Assembly (NCBI GenBank): GCA_963748205.1
Contig: CAVVIB010000023.1
Coordinates: 682,001-746,000 of the forward strand
Source: JAIBJN01 sp963748205
GTDB lineage: Bacteria > Actinomycetota > Thermoleophilia > Gaiellales > Gaiellaceae
Length of the DNA: 64,000 nucleotides
Reading direction: 5' to 3'
The position numbers were made by a program, and so were the translations under genes. The first letter of the stretch is position 1. The number at the start of each line of letters is the position of its first letter. The notes beneath the pieces are model-generated. The model saw only the letters and a program-made list of their open reading frames with translations, was not told the origin of the DNA and ran no database searches. Positions 1 through 13,126 of this stretch are shown piece by piece.

Positions 1-22
1 GGAAACTCAGAGGAGGGCGGAA

Positions 23-1708
23 GTGCGAAGAAAGACATGGCTCCTGCTTCTTGCCTCGCTAGTGGCAGTCCTCTCGCTCGGCGCCGCAGGATGTGGTGGC
101 GACGACGATGACGGCGGCGAAGCAGGACAGGACACCGGGGCGGCGACCGACGGCGGCGGGCAGCCGGCGGCCGAACAGGTCATGACGGTCGCGTGGGGGG
201 CCGACCCGCCGTCCCTCGATCCTGGCGTGGCCGAGGACACCACCTCGTCGAACGTGGTGTCGGCATTGTTCGACCCGCTCGTCAAGCTCAACCCGGACAC
301 GCTCGAGGCCGAGCCGGCTCTCGCCGAGTCGTGGGACGTCGAGGGCCCGAAGGTCACCTTCCACCTGCGTGAGGACGGGACGTGGACCAACGGCGACCCG
401 GTCACGGCCGCAGACTACGAGTACGCGTGGAAGCGCGTCCTCGACCCGGAGCTCGCTTCCGGTTACTCGTACCAGCTCGGCGGGATCAAGGGCGCCGCCG
501 AATACAACAGCTGTGAGTCGAACTGCGCCGCGCTCCGCGACAAGGTCGCGGTCACGGCGGTCGACGACTACACCCTCGAGGTCGAGCTGACTTCGGAGCA
601 GCCGTGGTTCATCCAGCAGGCTGCGCACCACGTGTTCCTGCCGGTTCACCAGGCGACCGTCGAGCAGTTCGGCGCGCAGTGGGTCGAGCCGCAGAACATC
701 GTGACCAACGGCGCATTCATGCTCGAGTCGTTCGAGCACGAGGCCAACATCAACCTGGTCAAGAACCCGGACTGGCGTGACGCCGACAGCGTCAGCCTCG
801 AGCGGGTCGACGGCCGGATCATCATCGACGGCGTCACCCGCGTGCAGGCCTTCGAGGCCGGCGAGGTGGACGCTCTCGACGGCGCCGGCCTCCCGCCCGA
901 GGAGATCGAGCGCCTGAAGACGGAGCCGTACTTCGAGCAGTACCCGGCTCTCGGGACGTACTACTACGGCTTCAACACGAAGAACATCTCCGACATCAAG
1001 GAGCGTCAGGCGCTCTCGCTTGCGATCAACCGGAAGATCATCACCGACAACATCGACCGGACCGGTCGCGACCAGGCCACGGGCATGACCCCGAAGGGCA
1101 TGCCGGGCTTCGACGTCATCAACCCGGAGTCGGAATGGCTTCCGCCCGAAGGCGACATCGAGCGGGCGAAGGAGCTGTACGCCGAGGTCGCGAGCCCGCA
1201 CAGCCAGATCAACCTGTTCCACAACGACGCTCCAGGCCATAAGGAGATCGCGGTGGCCGTGCAGGATCAGTGGGCCGAGCTCGGCGTCGAGACGACGATC
1301 AAGGCGCAGGAGTGGGCTCAGTTCCTCGAGTTCCTCGGTCCTCCGCCGAACGACGAGGTCGACGTCTACCGCCTCGGTTGGATCTACGACTTCCCGGATG
1401 CCCTCAACGGGCTCGAGGTCTTCATCTGCGACGACCCGCCCGGGAGCACGAACAACAGCACGAACTGGTGTGAGCCCGAGTACGACGCGCTCGTCGACGA
1501 GGCAAAGGCAACGCCCGACGAGGAAGCTCGTTGGGAGATCTACGCCCAGCTCGAGGAGCTCATGTTCGGCCCGGACGGCGCCCTGCCGATCACACCGATC
1601 ATGTGGTACACGTATCCGAACCTCGAGAACGACGCGGTTCGCGACACGTTCTTCATCAGCCCGCTGGATCAGATCGACTTCACGAAGGTCGTCGTCCAGG
1701 AGGGCTAG
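23..1708 (+). CDS. Peptide ABC transporter substrate-binding lipoprotein (family 5)
   Basis: Extracellular solute receptor that feeds the permease/ATPase genes directly downstream. The 561-residue length fits the OppA/DppA class (SBP_bac_5). Residues 1-24 are a lipoprotein signal peptide: Arg/Lys at 2-4, a leucine-rich core, and AAGC ending at Cys24, followed by an acidic Gly/Asp/Glu-rich linker before the folded domain from about residue 55. The GTG start is supported by AGGAGGG at 11-17. A strong hairpin separates this gene from the first permease, suggesting extra transcripts of the receptor relative to the membrane parts. The substrate is not readable from sequence; oligopeptide or dipeptide is the family default. 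Confidence 0.9.
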   Translation: MRRKTWLLLLASLVAVLSLGAAGCGGDDDDGGEAGQDTGAATDGGGQPAAEQVMTVAWGADPPSLDPGVAEDTTSSNVVSALFDPLVKLNPDTLEAEPALAESWDVEGPKVTFHLREDGTWTNGDPVTAADYEYAWKRVLDPELASGYSYQLGGIKGAAEYNSCESNCAALRDKVAVTAVDDYTLEVELTSEQPWFIQQAAHHVFLPVHQATVEQFGAQWVEPQNIVTNGAFMLESFEHEANINLVKNPDWRDADSVSLERVDGRIIIDGVTRVQAFEAGEVDALDGAGLPPEEIERLKTEPYFEQYPALGTYYYGFNTKNISDIKERQALSLAINRKIITDNIDRTGRDQATGMTPKGMPGFDVINPESEWLPPEGDIERAKELYAEVASPHSQINLFHNDAPGHKEIAVAVQDQWAELGVETTIKAQEWAQFLEFLGPPPNDEVDVYRLGWIYDFPDALNGLEVFICDDPPGSTNNSTNWCEPEYDALVDEAKATPDEEARWEIYAQLEELMFGPDGALPITPIMWYTYPNLENDAVRDTFFISPLDQIDFTKVVVQEG

Positions 1709-1733
1709 GAGGCAACTCCTTCAAGACGAACAA

Positions 1734-1769
1734 GGGCGGGGCGCTCCGGCGCCCCGCCCTGTCTTGTTG
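1734..1769 (+). terminator. Intercistronic hairpin / attenuator after the binding-protein gene
   Basis: Perfect 11-bp stem (GGGCGGGGCGC with GCGCCCCGCCC, loop TCCG) followed by TGTCTTGTT. It lies between the binding-protein gene and the first permease, so it probably acts as a partial terminator or RNA stabiliser giving more receptor than permease message. Confidence 0.75.
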
Positions 1770-1805
1770 CCATTCGGCCCGCATCGGGTAGAAAATCAGA
1801 CGTAG

Positions 1806-2744
1806 ATGGCGGCTTTCATCATCAGGCGGCTCATCTGGACGATTCCGGTGATCCTCCTCGTCATCCTGATGACGTTCGTGATGATGAAGCAGATCGGCGG
1901 CAACCCCTTCCGGCGCACCGAGCGCCCCGTGCCGCCGCAGGTCCAGGAGAACCTCGAGCGCAAGTTCGGCCTCGACGAGCCCTGGTACGTGCAGTACCTG
2001 ACGTACGTGAAGAACACCTTCACGTTCGACTTCGGCCCCTCGCTCTCCGCGCCGGGCCGTGACGTCAACGACTACGTCACCGAGCAGTTCCCGCGCTCGA
2101 TCAAGCTCGGCATCCTCGCGTTCATCTGGGCGGTCCTCCTCGGTTCCCGGCCGGGGATCATCGCCGCGCTGAGACCGAACTCGTTCTGGGACTACGGGGT
2201 GATGTTCTTCTCAAATGTCGGCTTCGCCGTCCCCAGCTTCCTGGTGGCGACGCTGCTCATCTACTACTTCGCCGTCAAGTTTTCGCTCGTGCCGACGAGC
2301 GGCTGGCCGCTCGGGGTGTTCGAGTTCGACTCGCGTGTGCTGCTGCCGTCGTTCGCCCTCGGGCTCCTCCCGATGGCGTACTTCGCGCGCCTCGTGCGCG
2401 GATCCATGCTCGAGACCTTCCAGCAGGACTACGTCCGCACGGCCCGGGCCAAGGGCCTTCGCTACCGCCGCGTCGTCGGCGTCCACGTCCTGCGCAACTC
2501 GCTGATCCCGGTGGTCACGGCCGCCGGCCCGCTGCTCGGGTTCCTGGTCACGGGCGCCTTCGTGATCGAGTTCATCTTCGGGATCCCGGGGATCGGCAAG
2601 GGCTTCATCGACGGCGTCCGTAACCGCGACTACGCGCTCGTGATGGCGCTGACGGTCCTGCTCTCGGTCGTCATCATCTTCGCCAACCTGATCGTGGACA
2701 TCCTCTACGGGATCCTCGACCCGCGGACGAGGGTCCGCACCTGA
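1806..2744 (+). CDS. Peptide ABC transporter permease, DppB/OppB type
   Basis: First membrane subunit of the peptide importer. At 312 residues it matches the DppB family: an N-terminal helix (IIRRLIWTIPVILLVILMT), a periplasmic segment, then a bundle of helices. The ATPase-docking EAA loop is visible around residues 205-235 (YVRTARAKGLRYRRVVGVH), with the following Asn-Ser-Leu-Ile-Pro typical of the family. Its stop codon shares one base with the start of the next permease, so the two are translationally coupled. Confidence 0.9.
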   Translation: MAAFIIRRLIWTIPVILLVILMTFVMMKQIGGNPFRRTERPVPPQVQENLERKFGLDEPWYVQYLTYVKNTFTFDFGPSLSAPGRDVNDYVTEQFPRSIKLGILAFIWAVLLGSRPGIIAALRPNSFWDYGVMFFSNVGFAVPSFLVATLLIYYFAVKFSLVPTSGWPLGVFEFDSRVLLPSFALGLLPMAYFARLVRGSMLETFQQDYVRTARAKGLRYRRVVGVHVLRNSLIPVVTAAGPLLGFLVTGAFVIEFIFGIPGIGKGFIDGVRNRDYALVMALTVLLSVVIIFANLIVDILYGILDPRTRVRT

Positions 2745-3721
2745 TGGTCGTCGACCGCCGAGAGGCTCTCACGGTCGCACCTGCGCCGACCGTCCCGCTT
2801 CCCGAGGGCGAGGTCGCCGGCGCGCCGGTCCGCCAGTCGAGCCTCTGGCGCGACGGCTACGCCCGGTACATCCGCAACAAGGGCGCCGTCGGCGCGGCGA
2901 TCCTCTTCTTCATCATCGTCCTCTACTGCCTCCTGATCCCGGGCTTCTGGAAGATCCCGGGCATCTGGACGTCGATCTTCGACATCGACCCGAACGACGC
3001 GAACTTCGCCGAGACCTACCTGCCGCCGAGCCTCGAGCACCCGTTCGGCACCGACGGCTTCGGCCGCGACCTTTTCACCCGCACGGCGCTCGGCGGCCAG
3101 ATCTCGATCGGCATCGGCTTCGCCGCCACGTTCGCGATCCTCGTCATCGGGGTCACGTACGGCGCCATCTCCGGCTTCGTCGGCGGCTGGCTCGACAACG
3201 GGATGATGCGGTTTCTCGACGCTCTCTACGGCCTGCCCTACCTGCCGTTCGCGATCCTCACCATCCAGATCCTCTCCAACTCGGGCGCGGTCGACTTCAC
3301 GACGATGGTGATCGCCCTGGCGATCGCGAGCTGGTTCACGACCGCCCGCATCGTCCGCGGCCAGATCATCACGCTGAAACAGAACGACTACGTGCGCGCG
3401 GCCAAGGCGGTCGGCGCGCGCTGGTACCGGATCCTGGTGCGCCACCTGCTCCCGAACACGCTCGGCGTGCTCATCATCGCCGTGTTCCTCGAGCTCCCCG
3501 GCGTCGTCCTCGGCGAGGCGATCCTGTCCTTCATCGGGCTCGGCATCAACCCGCCCGACGCCTCCTGGGGCTCGATGGCCCAGGACGGCCGCGAGGCCTA
3601 CCGGCTGCACCCCTCGGAGATCATCATCCCCAGCGTCGCCATCGCCTCGCTCGTCCTCTGCGCGAACTTCATCGCGGACGGCCTCCGCGACGCACTCGAC
3701 CCGCGTACCCGGGAGACCTAA
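2744..3721 (+). CDS. Peptide ABC transporter permease, DppC/OppC type
   Basis: Second membrane subunit, 325 residues. It has the hydrophilic N-terminal tail of about 40 residues usual for DppC, a first helix at roughly 45-70, the family motif HPFGTDGFGRDLFTR near residue 105, and the EAA loop around residue 215 (DYVRAAKAVGARWYRIL) that contacts the ATPases. The start overlaps the previous stop by one base, and the next gene begins two bases after its stop, so the order permease-permease-ATPase-ATPase is a single operon. Confidence 0.9.
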   Translation: MVVDRREALTVAPAPTVPLPEGEVAGAPVRQSSLWRDGYARYIRNKGAVGAAILFFIIVLYCLLIPGFWKIPGIWTSIFDIDPNDANFAETYLPPSLEHPFGTDGFGRDLFTRTALGGQISIGIGFAATFAILVIGVTYGAISGFVGGWLDNGMMRFLDALYGLPYLPFAILTIQILSNSGAVDFTTMVIALAIASWFTTARIVRGQIITLKQNDYVRAAKAVGARWYRILVRHLLPNTLGVLIIAVFLELPGVVLGEAILSFIGLGINPPDASWGSMAQDGREAYRLHPSEIIIPSVAIASLVLCANFIADGLRDALDPRTRET

Positions 3722-3723
3722 GC

Positions 3724-5631
<1,908 letters not shown>

Positions 5632-5691
5632 CCACGCTGCAGGTAGGGCTCAGCCCTAACCTCCAGCGGCCGATATCGTCAGAGTGAAGTA

Positions 5692-6165
5692 ATGGCCGGC
5701 AGTGATCCACTGATGATGGGCGGCGCGTGCGAACGTGCACGCGAGTGGGCGTCGCTGCGCCTGGACGACGAGCTCTCCGTGCTCGAGGAGGAGATCCTCG
5801 AGCGCCACCTCGACTTCTGCGACGCCTGTCGCCGGTTCGAGGAAGGCATGCGCCTCTCCACCGCCCGGATCCGCTCGACGCCGCTCGAGACGCCGACGCG
5901 CCCCGTGCCGGTGCCCGCGCGCACGGGTGCCGTCACGCAGTACCGCAGGCGGACGGCGCTCGTCGCCGCCGCGGCGCTCGCGATCGGCGCGCTGGTCGGC
6001 TCGCTCGTGGAGCGTCCGGGGCAGCCGGTTCCCAGCAACGGCCCGTCGGAGATCAGTTTCCTCTCGCGTGACGCCAACAACCTTCGCGACATCCCCCGGG
6101 CCCGCTTCATGACGCCGGTGCCTTCGCCGGCGACGCCGCGGAACCCGCCCGAAGGCGTCATCTAG
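5692..6165 (+). CDS. zf-HC2 membrane protein, anti-sigma-factor-like
   Basis: 157 residues. The N-terminal half has the zinc-finger anti-sigma pattern: Cys13, then His-Leu-Asp-Phe-Cys-Asp-Ala-Cys (HxxxCxxC) at about residues 38-45. A single transmembrane helix lies at about 85-105 (TALVAAAALAIGALVGSLV), with a short proline-rich outer tail. Proteins of this layout usually hold an ECF sigma factor at the membrane, but no sigma-factor gene is adjacent, so the partner is unknown. It lies 60 bp after the transporter operon and 86 bp before atpD. Confidence 0.7.
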   Translation: MAGSDPLMMGGACERAREWASLRLDDELSVLEEEILERHLDFCDACRRFEEGMRLSTARIRSTPLETPTRPVPVPARTGAVTQYRRRTALVAAAALAIGALVGSLVERPGQPVPSNGPSEISFLSRDANNLRDIPRARFMTPVPSPATPRNPPEGVI

Positions 6166-6251
6166 ACCCCGCTAGCCCGGCAGCGGGCCTTGGATAGACT
6201 TGCGTTGGCCGAGCGATCGGCCGTCCTTTCACGCGATCATCCAGGAGATAC

Positions 6252-7749
6252 ATGGCCAGGAACACGGACTCGAAGAACGTCGGCAAGGTCGTCGAGATCA
6301 AGGGCGTCGTCGTCGACGCGGTCTTCCAGGGCGAGTTGCCCGCCATCTACAACGCGCTGCGCATCGAGGTCGCGGAGACCGACGAGCACGCCGCGGGCTT
6401 CCTCGTCGCCGAGGTGCAGCAGCACCTCGGGAACGACCGGGTGCGCGCCGTGGCCATGGACTCGACCGACGGCATCCCGCGCGGCGCCGAGGTGCAGGAC
6501 ACCGGCGCGCCGATCTCGGTGCCCGTCGGCGAGGTGACGCTCGGCCGGATCTTCAACGTGCTCGGTGAGCCGATCGACGATGCCGGGGCCGTCAAGTCCG
6601 ACCGCTGGCCGATCCACCGGCCCGCGCCCGAGCTTCGACCAGCTCGAGCCGACTGTGGAGATCTTCGAGACCGGGATCAAGGTCATCGACCTGCTCGCCC
6701 CGTACGTGAAGGGCGGCAAGGTCGGCCTCTTCGGCGGCGCCGGCGTGGGCAAGACGGTGCTCATCCAGGAGCTGATCCGCAACATCGCGGCCGAGCACGA
6801 GGGGCTGTCGGTGTTCGCGGGCGTCGGCGAGCGCTCGCGCGAGGGCAACGACCTCTGGCTCGAGATGACCGAGTCGGGCGTGATCGAGAAGACCGCGCTC
6901 GTCTTCGGCCAGATGAACGAGCCGCCGGGCGCGCGCCTGCGCGTCGCCCTGGCCGGGCTGACCATGGCCGAGTACTTCCGCGAGGAGGGCCAGGACGTCC
7001 TCCTCTTCATCGACAACATCTTCCGCTTCGTGCAGGCGGGCTCCGAGGTCTCGGCGCTCCTCGGCCGCATGCCCTCCGCGGTGGGCTACCAGCCGACGCT
7101 GGCCACCGAGATGGGGCAGCTCCAGGAGCGGATCACCTCGACGCGCCAGGGCTCGGTCACATCGGTGCAGGCGATCTACGTCCCGGCCGACGACCTCACC
7201 GACCCCGCGCCCGCGAACACATTCGCGCATCTCGACGCGACGACCGTGCTCTCGCGCTCGATCGCCGAGCAGGCGATCTACCCGGCCGTCGACCCGCTCG
7301 ACTCCTTCTCGCGCGCGCTCCAGCCCGACATCGTCGGCGAGGAGCACTACGGGACGACCACGCGCGTCCAGGAGATCCTGCAGCGCTACCGCGAGCTCCA
7401 GGACATCATCGCCATCCTCGGCATGGACGAGCTCTCCGACGAGGACAAGCTCACCGTGCAGCGCGCCCGCAAGGTGCAGCGCTTCCTCTCCCAGCCGTTC
7501 TTCGTCGCCGAGGCCTTCACGGGCTCCCCGGGCACGTATGTCCAGCTCGAGGACACGATCAAGGGCTTCAAGGAGATCATCGAGGGCAAGCACGACGACC
7601 TCCCGGAGCAGGCCTTCTACATGGTCGGCACCATCGAGGAGGCGGTCGAGAAGGCCCGCGGGATGTCCGGCGAGGAGAAGGCCGAGGAAGAGCCGCCGGA
7701 CGAGCCGGAGGCCTCGGAAGAGCGCGAGCCCGAGCCGGCCGCCGTCTGA
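6252..7749 (+). CDS. atpD: ATP synthase F1 subunit beta (frameshifted near 6629)
   Basis: Catalytic subunit of F1Fo ATP synthase. The first frame gives the N-terminal beta-barrel and runs to WPIHRPAP; the second frame resumes at SFDQLEPTVEIFETG. Deleting one G near 6629 gives a continuous 498-residue protein. Present are the P-loop GGAGVGKT (about 161), GERSREGNDL, Walker B VLLFIDNIFRF and the AYVPADDLTDPAP-type catalytic-site region. The C-terminus carries an extra acidic Glu/Pro-rich tail of about 25 residues. RBS AGGAG at 6241-6245. Only atpC follows; atpA and atpG, which normally precede atpD, are absent upstream. The shift in an essential gene is most simply a sequencing error. Confidence 0.93.
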
Positions 7750-7757
7750 GCTGAGAC

Positions 7758-8186
7758 ATGGCCGAAGGAGGCGCGCAGAGGACGTTCGACCTCTCGCTCG
7801 TCACGCCCGAGGGTGCGGCGTTCGAGGGGGAGGCGGAGATGCTGGTCGTGCCGGGCGCCGACGGTGAGATCGGCGTGCTCGCGCGCCACGCGCCGCTCGT
7901 GGCGATGCTGAAGGCGGGCGAGATTCGCGTGAAGTCGCAGGGCGAATGGCAGGCGTACGCGGCCGGGCCCGGCTATTTCAAGGTGCAGCAGGACCGCGCG
8001 CTCGTGCTCGTCGACGACGCCGTTCGCGCCGATGAGATCGACGTCGAGGAGGCGCGCCGCGAGATCGAGGAGGCCAAGGAGCTCCTGGCGCGCATCGACG
8101 CCGGCGAGGAGGAGTACGACCGCTGGAAGGCCGAGCAGCGGCTCCGCCACGCCGAGAACAAGCTCGACGTCGCCGGCCAGGCGTAG
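7758..8186 (+). CDS. atpC: ATP synthase F1 subunit epsilon
   Basis: 142 residues. The N-terminal beta-sandwich is clear (LSLVTPEGAAFEGEAEMLVV, then PGADGEIGVLARHAPLVAML), which is the canonical epsilon fold start. The C-terminal part is a charged helical hairpin (IDVEEARREIEEAKELLARI). Epsilon couples the F1 stalk to the c-ring and inhibits hydrolysis. The gene follows atpD by 8 bp, the usual order of the end of an atp operon. Confidence 0.92.
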   Translation: MAEGGAQRTFDLSLVTPEGAAFEGEAEMLVVPGADGEIGVLARHAPLVAMLKAGEIRVKSQGEWQAYAAGPGYFKVQQDRALVLVDDAVRADEIDVEEARREIEEAKELLARIDAGEEEYDRWKAEQRLRHAENKLDVAGQA

Positions 8187-8221
8187 CCGACAGGGCGTAG
8201 GCACCAGCGGCCCGTCTATTC

Positions 8222-8242
8222 CAAGTAACACTTTGTTACTTG
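8222..8242. promoter_or_regulatory. Perfect inverted repeat upstream of metH (probable operator)
   Basis: CAAGTAACA-CTT-TGTTACTTG: 9-bp arms with a 3-bp centre, in an AT-rich patch of an otherwise GC-rich gap, ending 45 bp before the metH start. The symmetric shape fits a dimeric repressor or activator site. The following bases are GC-rich with no T-run, so it is unlikely to be the atpC terminator. Confidence 0.5.
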
Positions 8243-8287
8243 AGCGGGCTTCGCGCCGTCCCTCGCTCTGAGCGGCACAATTGAGGC

Positions 8288-11917
<3,630 letters not shown>

Positions 11918-11936
11918 CCGGGTACAGGCCCGCTCC

Positions 11937-13061
11937 GTGGAGCACCACTTCGGCAGGGGCCGTCCCTACAGCCTGGGTGTGGAGGAGGAATTCCAGCTCG
12001 TCAGCCGCGAGAGCTTCGAGCTCGTCTCGCGCGTCGACGAGATCCTCTCCGAGGTCGAGGACGAGGAGGAGCACGAGGGCCGCGTGAAGCACGAGCTCCT
12101 CCAGTCCGTGGTCGAGGTGGCCACGCACGTCGCGGGCTCGGTCGACGAGGCCATGGAGGACCTCAGAGGCCTGCGGGCCAGGCTGCGCGACGCCGCCGAG
12201 GCGCGCGACTCGCTCATCGCCTCCTCGGGGACGCATCCCTTCTCGCTCTACGAGCACCAGGAGGTGACGGACCGCCCGCGCTACCAGGAGCTGGCCGAGG
12301 ACATCCGCTGGGTGGCCGAGCGCGAGCTCATCTTCGGCCTCCACGTGCACGTGGGGCTCGACTCGCCGGAGACGGCGATCGCCTGCACCAACGGGGTGCG
12401 GACGTTTCTCCCCGAGCTGCTCGCGCTTTCGGCCAACTCGCCGTTCTGGCAGGCGCGCCCGACCGGCCTCGCGTCCACGCGCGTGAAGATCTTCGACATG
12501 TTCCCGCGCTCCGGCCTCCCGCCCTCGTTCTCCTCGTGGGCGGAGTTCGAGCGCATGGTCGAGCGCGCGATGGCGACGAACGCCTTCGAGGATGCGACCT
12601 ACATCTGGTGGGACGCCCGCCCGCACCCCAAGCTCGGGACGATCGAGATCCGCATGCCCGACGCCCAGACGCGGCTCGAGTCCGTCCGGGGGCTGGTCGC
12701 GCTCTCGCAGAGCCTCGTCGCCACGGTCGCCGAGCGCCATGCGGCAGGCAACCCGATCCCGATACAGCCCTTCACGCTCGTCGACGAGAACAAGTGGCGC
12801 GCAGCCCGCGACGGGCTCGACGCGACACTCATCGACCTCGAGCACGACACCGAGCGCCCGGCGCGCGAGGCCCTTCGCGCCCTGGTCGAGCGCTGCGAGC
12901 CCGCCGCGCGGAGGCTCGGCTGCGCCGACGACCTCGCCACGGTGGAGGACGTGCTCGAGCGCGGCAACGGCGCCGACGAGCAGCGCAGGATCTACGAGGG
13001 GACCGACAGCCTGCTGGCCGTTGCGCAGTGGATCGCGGAGGAGACCGTCCGCGGTCTGTAG
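11937..13061 (+). CDS. Carboxylate-amine ligase, GCS2/YbdK family
   Basis: ATP-dependent ligase of the glutamate-cysteine ligase type 2 family, 374 residues from the GTG at 11937 (VEHHFGRGRPYSLGVEEEF). The GVEEEFQLV motif near the start supplies metal/ATP-site glutamates; FGLHVHVGLDS and TIEIRMPDAQT are further family motifs. An upstream GTG at 11868 lies inside metH and would add a non-homologous tail, so I reject it. The family includes true glutamate-cysteine ligases and enzymes of unknown amine specificity, so the substrate is left open. Confidence 0.85.
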   Translation: MEHHFGRGRPYSLGVEEEFQLVSRESFELVSRVDEILSEVEDEEEHEGRVKHELLQSVVEVATHVAGSVDEAMEDLRGLRARLRDAAEARDSLIASSGTHPFSLYEHQEVTDRPRYQELAEDIRWVAERELIFGLHVHVGLDSPETAIACTNGVRTFLPELLALSANSPFWQARPTGLASTRVKIFDMFPRSGLPPSFSSWAEFERMVERAMATNAFEDATYIWWDARPHPKLGTIEIRMPDAQTRLESVRGLVALSQSLVATVAERHAAGNPIPIQPFTLVDENKWRAARDGLDATLIDLEHDTERPAREALRALVERCEPAARRLGCADDLATVEDVLERGNGADEQRRIYEGTDSLLAVAQWIAEETVRGL

Positions 13062-13101
13062 AACGGGGACCTACGACCGTGAGCTTCGCTATCCTCAACC
13101 G

Positions 13102-13121
13102 GTCGCCCAAGGGCGACTTTT
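13102..13121 (+). terminator. Short hairpin with T-run just upstream of the LCP gene
   Basis: GTCGCCC-AA-GGGCGAC followed by TTTT, ending 6 bases before the ATG at 13127. It could end the upstream transcript, or act as an attenuator or ribosome-access control for the LCP gene, since no clear ribosome-binding site lies between it and the start codon. Confidence 0.5.
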
Positions 13122-13126
13122 CATAG

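Noticed and set aside
5638..5680. Terminator after dppF from GGGCT-C-AGCCC
   Set aside because: Five-base arms with a one-base loop are too weak, and there is no T-run.
8187..8287. Cobalamin or SAM riboswitch upstream of metH
   Set aside because: The 100-bp gap is too short and lacks the B12-box or SAM-element core; only the protein-type palindrome is visible.
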